Positions 52,701 through 59,758 of a stretch of DNA of 64,000 nt are shown in pieces. Source of the DNA: JBNJFY01 sp051747265 (lineage in GTDB: Bacteria; Bacteroidota; Rhodothermia; Balneolales; Balneolaceae). The stretch covers positions 175,725 through 239,724 of the forward strand of contig JBNJFY010000006.1 in assembly GCA_051747265.1 (NCBI GenBank), in the 5' to 3' direction. Under the pieces are notes generated by a model, which saw only the letters and a list, made by a program, of their open reading frames with translations, was not told the DNA's origin and searched no databases. Position 1 is the stretch's first letter. Each line of letters starts with the position of its first letter. The translations under genes and the position numbers were made by a program.

Positions 52701-53242
52701 TACGACGCGCGCTGGCCATCCAGTTGATCATCAACAAAGAGATGGGCACCGCCAAAAACGAGAACATCAATCAGGGTTCCTACTTCATCGATGAACTCAC
52801 CGATTTAGTCGAAGAAGCTATTCTCACCGAATTCGACCGCATCACCAACCGGGGCGGCGTACTCGGTGCCATGGAAACCATGTACCAGCGGGGCAAGATC
52901 CAAGAGGAGAGCCTCAAGTACGAATCCAAGAAGCACAGCGGCGAGCTGCCCATCATCGGAGTGAACACCTTCCAGTCCGAAGACGACGGCGCCGAAGAGG
53001 AGAAAGAGATTGATCTGATCCGCTCCACCAAAGAAGAGAAAGAGCAGCAGATCGATGAGCTCAACCGCTTCTGGAAACTACACGAAAGCGAATCTGATGA
53101 AGCCATCGAAAGCCTCAAACAAGTAGCCCGCGAAAACGGCAACATCTTCGAAGAACTCATGGAAACCGTCAAAGTCGCCTCATTAGGACAGATCTCCAAC
53201 GCCCTCTACGAAGTCGGCGGGCAGTATCGTCGCAATATGTAA
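49772..53242 (+). CDS. icmF: Fused isobutyryl-CoA mutase
   Basis: 1156 residues in the order of IcmF. A cobalamin-binding domain covers about 25-160 (FDGHDASINIMRRIL and GAEVIHLGHN; the DxHxxS form). A MeaB-like GTPase with P-loop GTGGAGKSS is near residue 230 (NKFEKQGSEDAL later). The substrate-binding TIM-barrel mutase part includes YPFKREGEDPTRMFAGEG near residue 610. It interconverts isobutyryl-CoA and n-butyryl-CoA using coenzyme B12 and GTP. No partner gene is adjacent. The base composition is GC-richer than the following region. Confidence 0.95.
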   Translation: MSTEVKAPETTQAQVNGQAIPEVYESKHNIRFVTAASLFDGHDASINIMRRILQSSGAEVIHLGHNRSVQEIVDCAIQEDAQGIAISSYQGGHMEYFKYMVDLLEERGAGHIRVYGGGGGVIVPDEIKELHEYGVARIFSVEDGSKMGLQGMINFMLEECDYDPVDKQTVDPTKITDRDTITLARSITAIENERDDLISFKDGQLITKEGTVIEPQHDPSKTPLVGITGTGGAGKSSLTDELVRRFLTEFPDLHIGIVSIDPSKVRTGGALLGDRIRMNSIDTDRVYMRSLATRASNKAISEAVKGTIEVFKTAGFDLIIVETSGIGQSGTEIVDITDIPIYVMTSEYGAATQLEKINMLDLAEMIVLNKFEKQGSEDALRDVRKQVQRNRGLWHTDPKDMPVYPTIAAQFNDEGVNHLFAGIIERINDRYSLEWTPQLNTDPEPATDIQSQAVIPGNRRRYLSEISETVRDYHEWIDEQTDYAAKLDQVEGTLEQLDRWDPNQKESMKENLEPMRQHWLSKLDSVPQKILDQWDSLAERYQQEVFEVQIRNRTIKNELYRESLSGLKIPRVALPKTEHKGERLRFALKENLPGYFPFTAGVYPFKREGEDPTRMFAGEGTPERTNKRFHYVSEGMPAARLSTAFDSVTLYGEDPDHRPDIYGKVGNSGVSICTLDDMKKLYSGFELTSPKTSVSMTINGPAPMILAMFMNTAIDQEVERHLKEEGKWEAAQKKMKAYFKERGLEQPTYNGELPATNDGFGLDTLGIPGDQLVDKETYEAIKERTLNVVRGTVQADILKEDQAQNTCIFSTEFALRMMGDIQSYFTEHKVRNYYSVSISGYHIAEAGANPITQAAFTLANGFTYVEYYLSRGMEIDDFAHNLSFFFSNGLDPEYAVIGRVARRIWAVAMKNKYEANERSQKLKYHIQTSGRSLHAQEIQFNDIRTTLQALLAIYDNCNSLHTNAYDEAITTPTEESVRRALAIQLIINKEMGTAKNENINQGSYFIDELTDLVEEAILTEFDRITNRGGVLGAMETMYQRGKIQEESLKYESKKHSGELPIIGVNTFQSEDDGAEEEKEIDLIRSTKEEKEQQIDELNRFWKLHESESDEAIESLKQVARENGNIFEELMETVKVASLGQISNALYEVGGQYRRNM

Positions 53243-54006
53243 TTGTATTTTCGGGCCAGGTGAGCAGAGCTCAGTATCGTAGGTCACCGGGCAGAGCCCG
53301 GTACCCAAGAAAGAGGTTTACGGGGCGGGCGCAATCAGCGCCCGCCCCGTAAACATATACCTCTCTTGACGTAGCTCTGCTGCGTCAAGCTCAAGGGAGT
53401 TCCTACTTCCAGTATATTAACCCCAGTATCACCTCTACAATCGCAAGGTTGTACTTTGTGAGAGTACGAAAAAATTTAGCTTAAGAATGTGTCTTCTAGG
53501 GATATAGCAGTTTTCTTTAAGCTGAAGCTATTATTTGTTCACTTTCGAAGCTTGGGATTAGCTTGAAGAATTGATGAGGTGTGGTTTGGAATGTGGAGTT
53601 CACAGTTAACTACCGTGTGGATGGTGTTAATATGAAATCCCTACCCGTCGCCAAACGGTCAAATGGTAATAACTAACCAATGCATCAGGAAACATGAGAC
53701 CCCAACGGGATCAAAAAAATGAGGCATACAATCCTTGATCGTCATTAATACAATGGACTCTCAATATTCAAGTTCAGTATTAATCAATGCCAAAGTCTCT
53801 GGTCATAAACACAATGTTGGAAATGCGAATGCTTAAATTTCATAACTAGAATTGCTTATTTGAGCATATAATATCGAGATAATTAATTGTAGGATTATAA
53901 GTTTTTTTAAAAGGGAGGGGAGATTTATTTAGCTGAAAACAACAGATTATAAATATTGAATAAAAATTGTAATTTATCGGGAAATTAAAACTAAAAATAA
54001 ATTATT
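53243..54006. other. Intergenic region at the start of the AT-rich island
   Basis: 764 bases. Hairpin island B5 sits at 53261-53412, then the sequence turns AT-rich. No gene is supported. The last ~120 bases before 54007 have long A/T runs. This marks the junction between the GC-richer icmF region and the island. Confidence 0.65.
53261..53412 (+). repeat. Composite hairpin island, copy B5
   Basis: GAGCAGAGCTC, ACCGGGCAGAGCCCGGTA, inner stem GTTTACGGGGCGGGCGC (53316-53332) with GCGCCCGCCCCGTAAAC (53338-53354), then TTGACGTAGCTCTGCTGCGT and a GGGAGTTCCTACTTCC fragment. The inner stem is a perfect 17-bp match with a 5-nt loop and differs in sequence from every other copy. Confidence 0.85.
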
Positions 54007-55053
54007 TTGAGGACCAATTACGATTTGTATACTGATAGTTCTTATTTGGCAACAGTGTTGTTTTTTTTCTTATTGCTATTATACCCTAAGGTATCGTATA
54101 CTTATCAAAGTAGAGATTTAGCAAAAAGTGATTCATTATTAACAGGTACTGTTTATTTTCAACCTGAGGTAGATACGGTATATGTCTATTTAGATAAGAA
54201 ATATGATAATCTTATTACATTAGTTGACCATGATAGTTTGAGTTTGCCTGTAGGAAATCATCATTTATTTGTCTTTGGTAAAAGGTTTATTGAGGCAAAA
54301 TATTATTTACAGATAGAGGCGGGCGAAAAAGAGGTATTGAAGCTGAATCCTTATGAATCATTTGAGGCACGTGTTTCATATGCAGCATATAGAGCAGCTT
54401 ATGCTCGTCTGAAGTGGGGAGCTAATCTAATTATTGATACAGACAATTCTACTGCCATATCGATCGAGGGAGAGCATAAAGGATTCGGAAGTTATAAAGG
54501 TAATTATCCAACCGGATCCTATAAATTGATACTTAGAGAAGCCAATGGTGCTGAGCACAAGAGGATATTAGCTGTTCAAAAACATCGTTTAAGGTATTAT
54601 AAAGAGTTTTTTCAGCCTGCAGAAAGCATGGCAAAATCATTAAGCTTTATTCCTGGTGCTTCACAGATATATAAAGATCAAAACTGGAAAGCGGCTGGTA
54701 TAATCTCGGCAACTAGTGTTTCGGCTGCTTTATTGTTGAATTATCAAATCAAATTTAGTCAAAAGAAAAATGATTTTTACAAGTTATGGGATAAGTATGA
54801 TAACACAGGTAATGAAGAATTTGTAGTATCTCTAGGTGACCAAGTTGAAGCTATGGAGACAACTGTAAATAACTATGAAAGGAGGAGGAATATCCTGCTA
54901 CTTTTTACTGGGCTTTTGTATGCCTTCAATATATATGACGCATTTAAAGAGCCTGAATATGGTTTCTATAGAGAAAAAGGAAATCCATTTAAAAATTTTG
55001 AAATACAATTTGGTGAAAAACATGCCCGTCTAACATTTAAGATAAAATTCTGA
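54007..55053 (+). CDS. Exported PEGA-like/DUF5683-like membrane protein, copy 1
   Basis: 348 residues as drawn. The likely start is a TTG; the TTG at 54025 (MYTDSSYLATV) has GAGG at a suitable distance and is as good as the one at 54007. The signal segment is LATVLFFFLLLLYPKVSY. The PEGA-like strand region covers about 45-120 (VYVYLDKKYDNLITLVDHDS). A later segment SLSFIPGASQIYKDQNWKAA and LLYAFNIYDAF resembles DUF5683, with two C-terminal membrane helices. A paralogue is at 57274. The coding sequence is AT-rich, unlike the rest of the window. Confidence 0.65.
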   Translation: MRTNYDLYTDSSYLATVLFFFLLLLYPKVSYTYQSRDLAKSDSLLTGTVYFQPEVDTVYVYLDKKYDNLITLVDHDSLSLPVGNHHLFVFGKRFIEAKYYLQIEAGEKEVLKLNPYESFEARVSYAAYRAAYARLKWGANLIIDTDNSTAISIEGEHKGFGSYKGNYPTGSYKLILREANGAEHKRILAVQKHRLRYYKEFFQPAESMAKSLSFIPGASQIYKDQNWKAAGIISATSVSAALLLNYQIKFSQKKNDFYKLWDKYDNTGNEEFVVSLGDQVEAMETTVNNYERRRNILLLFTGLLYAFNIYDAFKEPEYGFYREKGNPFKNFEIQFGEKHARLTFKIKF

Positions 55054-55057
55054 TTTC

Positions 55058-57295
55058 ATGAGCGACAATTGTTCTTACATGGTTAGCATGTTATTGTTTG
55101 TTTTCATTACTAGCTGTAATACATTTGATCCCGATTTTGAAAGGGATAATCCTAGTGATGTAAAAAGTGATTATTATTTACCAGATGCACCAGAACATCT
55201 CGATATAAAGGTTGAGGAAGGGAAGATTATTCTTGAGTGGGACGAAAAGAGCAAGTTTGAAGATGGGTATATCATTGAAAAATCTATCCGGGGAGATACA
55301 AGTTTTACTGAGATAGGACGTTTACATCCGGATAGTACAATGTATATTGATGATAGTAGGGAAATAGGGTATATAACATACTATAAAGTATCATCTTATT
55401 CTGAACGCGATTCTACTGTTAAGAAAAATTCTAAAGTAATATCTATAAGGGTTAGAAGTATATCTGGATTCAGAATAGAGGAGAGTGAAAATTATAACCA
55501 AATTAATTTCAGCTGGGAGTGCGACTCAACATTTATTGGCGGTTTGGGGCTAGAACAAAAAAATGCTATTGAGGATCCTTATGTCAAGATAAAAGAGTTT
55601 CCTAATTGTAATGATGGAAGATTAGCTACTAGTATAGCAAAACCAGATGCTGAAAAATTTAGATTTAATTATCGCTTATCTGCATATGGTAGGAGTTCAA
55701 AGAAAGATCCAGTTGTAATTGATACAACTCTTGGACAAGTAGATATTAATTATCCCATTATAAAGAGTGTGGAATATCTAAATGAACAAGAGATTAAAGT
55801 AACATGGGAAGACTACTCATCATTTAATACAGAGTACATTCTGGAGAGGACTTATGAATGGCCATGGGAAGATTCAAATTTTGTAACAGTGGCTGTATTA
55901 GATTCAAATCTTGGCGAGTATAGGGATGAATTAGTATTGCAAAATCATGAAAAGTATTTTTATCGCATAAGATCTCAGAAGGGAGATAAATATAGTAAAT
56001 GGAATATGCAATCTGCAGAAAATTCTTTTCATATAGATGCCCCTACGTTAAAGGTGGACACAACTACCAAACAAGAAATTAAAATTTCTTGGAAGCACTC
56101 TTCTGACATGGTATACAAATATATAGTTGAACGGAGTATAAATGGTGGTCCATATATGGAGCTAGTTAGAGTGGACTCTCAGCGACATACCTATACGGAC
56201 GATCAGTTAAATGTTAGTAATGTTTATAAATATAAAGTCCGATCATTGGCTTCTGAGTCAGCGAAATCGCCAGATTTTAAGTTCAGGCGAGGTTATAATC
56301 TTAACGATAAGGTTAGATTGAATTACCTTGGGTGGCGTTACAAATATTACAAACCAGCCCTGCAATACCTTTCCAATGGAAAAGCAGCTCTTTACTCAAA
56401 ATCTACTCATGGAGTTAGGGATAGTGAATTTAGTAATACTATTTATCTTATCGATTTAGATAATCATGAGCGAATAGATAGTCTCGAGGCACGTAACTAT
56501 TTAGCTGCTAGATATACTTACGATGGTGAGATATTGTATCGTTTGAATGCAAATAGAAATGGAAGATATAACTTAAATGCTTATGAGGTGAATACTGGTA
56601 ATATTAAGTATAATGTTTTGGATGCTCATGATAACAGTTCTGGATTAAAATATGGTGGCTTAGATCTGAATTATGATGAATCATTAATTGCAACATTTAT
56701 CGCTAATGATGATGAAATAAGGGTATGGGATTCCCTTACCGGTACATTAAAAAAAGTAATTGAAATTGAGAATGGTAGTTTGTATATCTATGATATTGAG
56801 TTTCATCCAAAGAAAAATGAACTGGTAATTTTATTTAGTGATGCCATTGAAGTTATAAATATAGAGGGTGATAGTGGTGAGAAAATACTTGGAAGATATT
56901 ATAGTAAGGAATATGAATATACGGGTGATGTAAGATATTCAGATACAGGAGATTCGTTATTCTATTCATATGAAAATGACTTATATATATTAGAATCAAG
57001 CAATGGGGGATTGATAGATAAATATAGTGTAAGTGAATATATATATAGCATAGATTATAATTATAGAAATAAAGAAATTGCATTAGTCTATGACAGTAGG
57101 TATGGATATGGTATTGAATTTGTCGATATGGAAACAGGAGAAAACCTTTCGGAGTTTCCTAGAGTGTATGATGAATATGTTTCATTTTATTACGGAAATG
57201 AAGGTGTTGTGTATACTATTCATGATGACATGCATGGTAGTACAAAATTAATATACTGGAGTAGTATAGAGAAGTGGTATCCTCACACAAAATAG
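55058..57295 (+). CDS. Fn3/beta-propeller lipoprotein, copy 1
   Basis: 745 residues. The lipobox FVFITSCNTF is followed by FERDNPSD. Fn3-like modules lie at about 45-125 (GKIILEWDEKSKFEDGYIIE), 225-310 (EIKVTWEDYSSFNTEYILER) and 325-405 (EIKISWKHSSDMVYKYIVER). The C-terminal ~320 residues (IRVWDSLTGTLKKVIEIE, IYDIEFHPKKNELVILFS) look like a WD40-type beta-propeller. The protein is probably displayed at the surface. It starts 4 bases after the previous gene and its end overlaps the next by 22 bases. A paralogue is at 59751. Confidence 0.7.
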   Translation: MSDNCSYMVSMLLFVFITSCNTFDPDFERDNPSDVKSDYYLPDAPEHLDIKVEEGKIILEWDEKSKFEDGYIIEKSIRGDTSFTEIGRLHPDSTMYIDDSREIGYITYYKVSSYSERDSTVKKNSKVISIRVRSISGFRIEESENYNQINFSWECDSTFIGGLGLEQKNAIEDPYVKIKEFPNCNDGRLATSIAKPDAEKFRFNYRLSAYGRSSKKDPVVIDTTLGQVDINYPIIKSVEYLNEQEIKVTWEDYSSFNTEYILERTYEWPWEDSNFVTVAVLDSNLGEYRDELVLQNHEKYFYRIRSQKGDKYSKWNMQSAENSFHIDAPTLKVDTTTKQEIKISWKHSSDMVYKYIVERSINGGPYMELVRVDSQRHTYTDDQLNVSNVYKYKVRSLASESAKSPDFKFRRGYNLNDKVRLNYLGWRYKYYKPALQYLSNGKAALYSKSTHGVRDSEFSNTIYLIDLDNHERIDSLEARNYLAARYTYDGEILYRLNANRNGRYNLNAYEVNTGNIKYNVLDAHDNSSGLKYGGLDLNYDESLIATFIANDDEIRVWDSLTGTLKKVIEIENGSLYIYDIEFHPKKNELVILFSDAIEVINIEGDSGEKILGRYYSKEYEYTGDVRYSDTGDSLFYSYENDLYILESSNGGLIDKYSVSEYIYSIDYNYRNKEIALVYDSRYGYGIEFVDMETGENLSEFPRVYDEYVSFYYGNEGVVYTIHDDMHGSTKLIYWSSIEKWYPHTK

Positions 57296-58332
57296 TTGTT
57301 ATTAAAACTCGACAGGCTAAAATAGTTGATATAATTACTTGGATATTCTTATTCAGTTTAGTTCCAAATTATTTATCAGCACAAAATACAGATTCAATTG
57401 CTGTAGATGAGCTGATAGCGAAAACGGGTAGCTTAACTATTTCTACAGAATTAGATTCAGTATACCTGATAGTAAATGATGATTTTGATAATGTATTGCA
57501 TCTACCACGTGAAGACACTGTAGATCTATCTGTTGGTAAAAAAGATATACGGATAATTAAGCGATATTATCGTGATTTTATTACCAGGGTAAATATTAAA
57601 CCAGATACAACAGTTTCTGTTGATATCGGTTTATTGCCCATTCATAGTAGGAGATATAATAAGGAGTATAGTAGTTATCCTCGTATATATTGGGCTGCTC
57701 CGGTAGTGATTAAAGGAGATCCTGATGCTTCGTTTTATATTGATGATAACTACATCGGAACGGGTTTAGGTCGTGTTGATACTAGCGGTTATTTTACAAT
57801 AAAGTCTGTACTACCGAATGGCAAAACTGAGTATGAGCAATTTTATACAGAATTTGGATGGAAGACCTTTTTTGTAAAGAGACTATATCAGCGACCTGAA
57901 AAAAAGAAATCTATTTATCTGTCTGTACTACCGGGAGGCACACAAATCTATCAAGGGGAGAGATTTAAGGGTATGTTTCTTATGGCTACGGTAGTTGTTG
58001 GTAGTTTCTGGGCGTTTAAAAACCATTTTGAGTACCAAGACAAGTATGAAGAATTTAAACGCTTGAAGGAAGAATATTTGTTAAAAAATAATCCGGAAGA
58101 GGTTTATTATCTCGGTAATCAAGCAGAGGAAAGCTTGAAGATTGCTAAAAACAAAGCAAATAGGCGCGATCTGTATTTATATAGTACATTGGCTGTTTAT
58201 GTTTACAATATTATTGACGCTTTGATTAAGCCTGAAATCGGATATCGAAAGACTATTAAAATCGACCCCTATGTAGATTTTGAAAAAAGCATCAATGGGA
58301 GTATCGGTTTGAGAACAAAAGTTAGGTTTTAG
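57274..58332 (+). CDS. Exported PEGA-like/DUF5683-like membrane protein, copy 2
   Basis: 352 residues from a GTG at 57274; no ATG is available in frame. The signal segment is IITWIFLFSLVPNYLSAQ. Similarity to the copy at 54007 is clear: VYLIVNDDFDNVLHLPRED versus VYVYLDKKYDNLITLVDHD, LSVLPGGTQIYQGERFKG versus LSFIPGASQIYKDQNWKA, and VYNIIDALIKPEIGY versus AFNIYDAFKEPEYGF. A duplicate with drift is inferred. It has two C-terminal membrane segments near 245-310. The gene overlaps the previous by 22 bases. Confidence 0.68.
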   Translation: MVSSHKIVVIKTRQAKIVDIITWIFLFSLVPNYLSAQNTDSIAVDELIAKTGSLTISTELDSVYLIVNDDFDNVLHLPREDTVDLSVGKKDIRIIKRYYRDFITRVNIKPDTTVSVDIGLLPIHSRRYNKEYSSYPRIYWAAPVVIKGDPDASFYIDDNYIGTGLGRVDTSGYFTIKSVLPNGKTEYEQFYTEFGWKTFFVKRLYQRPEKKKSIYLSVLPGGTQIYQGERFKGMFLMATVVVGSFWAFKNHFEYQDKYEEFKRLKEEYLLKNNPEEVYYLGNQAEESLKIAKNKANRRDLYLYSTLAVYVYNIIDALIKPEIGYRKTIKIDPYVDFEKSINGSIGLRTKVRF

Positions 58333-58333
58333 T

Positions 58334-59758
58334 TTGTGTAGAGACTTTTATCAGGAACTATTGATATTTTTAATAGTTGGTGCTGTCTATACTGGTTGTG
58401 AGCAACCGCTTGATAATTTTAATAGATCCAATAAACATGATCCTGGTAGTACCATTTATGTAATTCAAGGTCCGGATACAGTTTATACTGATTTTTATTC
58501 TGGAAATTTGATTCGAGTAAAGTGGGTTGATTACAGTTTTATTCAAGAAGAGTATATCATTGAGCGTAGCGATGATGATGGACCATTTACTGCCATTGAT
58601 AAGATAAATGTTAAAGTCCCTCATTCTAAAAATGACTATTTAGATACTGTTCGTATCCATGGAGATATAAGGTATCGAGTAAAAGGGGTTTACTCTTCTA
58701 AAACCATAATTTCTGAGCCAACCAATAGTGTCAGAGTCAAAAACTGGCTGCCCATAATTTCAGATGACCAGGCTGGTGGTGAAATAATTTCATTTGGTGA
58801 TAATCAGGTACTGTCATTTCGCATGGATAGCATTGCTATCTTCTCATCTGATGAAGTGAACTGGAAGAAAATAGATAGATCTTTCTGTAGTGATAAATTA
58901 ACAGAGGTTCAAAAAAGTAGTGAAGGTGCACTGGTTGTATTATGTGCTAATAATGATTTAAAAGAAAATGAAATAGGATTATTTGTAATGGATCCAACAG
59001 ATTACAGTTGGGAAATGGCATATAAAATAGAGAGAGGGGACAATGTTAACTACCAAAATATTATACCAATATCTTCGAACCGTTATATGATTATTGGATT
59101 TTCCGGACTTTACAATAGAGAATACTTAGCTGCATTATTAATTGATTTACAATCTGGTAAGTCTGTTCATGTAAATTATTATCCCGAAGATTATGGGACG
59201 TACATTGAATTACATGACTCTTCTCCTCTGCCAAATGGATTGCAAATAACAAATAATAAATTATTCGTTAGCTGTAGTTTGGATGGTGACAATGCATACC
59301 AAAAAAGTTTGATATTTAATATAGATGAACTTAGTTGGGAACCAATCAATGGACCTCCTTCTGGGGAAGTGTCTGATGTTAATATGTTATGTGACGGAAA
59401 AATTATTACAGTAGATGGTGCTGGTTCTTTTTTTGAGGGTGGAGTGTATGATATACAGTTGGATGAATGGAATATGTTTAGCCATACATCTGGATCTGGA
59501 TTTGCAAAAAAATTACTAAAGTTGTCAAATGGGAGAGTGATAAGTATTGACAGTGGGGGAAATGTATTGCTATTTGATGAAGAGACAAGTACTTGGAAGA
59601 ACCTAAGTAGTGAGCATCCCAATGGGTTTAATTTACAATATAGATCAGCCACTTTATATGGAAATAATAAGATCATGATTCATACTCCTTATAGTTATAG
59701 GGGAAATTATTATAAAACGTATAGGCCATCGCCTAAAGAATCACATTATTTTGAATGA
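58334..59758 (+). CDS. Fn3/kelch-like lipoprotein, short form
   Basis: 474 residues from a TTG at 58334, 1 base after the previous stop. The signal has the lipobox VGAVYTGCEQP, then FNRSNKHDPGS, the same N-terminal word as the other lipoproteins here (FERSNQHDPQN at 59751). One Fn3-like module lies at about 45-130 (IRVKWVDYSFIQEEYIIERS). A C-terminal kelch/propeller-like part repeats Gly-rich turns (NRYMIIGFSGLYN, GKIITVDGAGSFFEGGVYD, GRVISIDSGGNVLLFD). The function is unknown; surface exposure is likely. Confidence 0.65.
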   Translation: MCRDFYQELLIFLIVGAVYTGCEQPLDNFNRSNKHDPGSTIYVIQGPDTVYTDFYSGNLIRVKWVDYSFIQEEYIIERSDDDGPFTAIDKINVKVPHSKNDYLDTVRIHGDIRYRVKGVYSSKTIISEPTNSVRVKNWLPIISDDQAGGEIISFGDNQVLSFRMDSIAIFSSDEVNWKKIDRSFCSDKLTEVQKSSEGALVVLCANNDLKENEIGLFVMDPTDYSWEMAYKIERGDNVNYQNIIPISSNRYMIIGFSGLYNREYLAALLIDLQSGKSVHVNYYPEDYGTYIELHDSSPLPNGLQITNNKLFVSCSLDGDNAYQKSLIFNIDELSWEPINGPPSGEVSDVNMLCDGKIITVDGAGSFFEGGVYDIQLDEWNMFSHTSGSGFAKKLLKLSNGRVISIDSGGNVLLFDEETSTWKNLSSEHPNGFNLQYRSATLYGNNKIMIHTPYSYRGNYYKTYRPSPKESHYFE

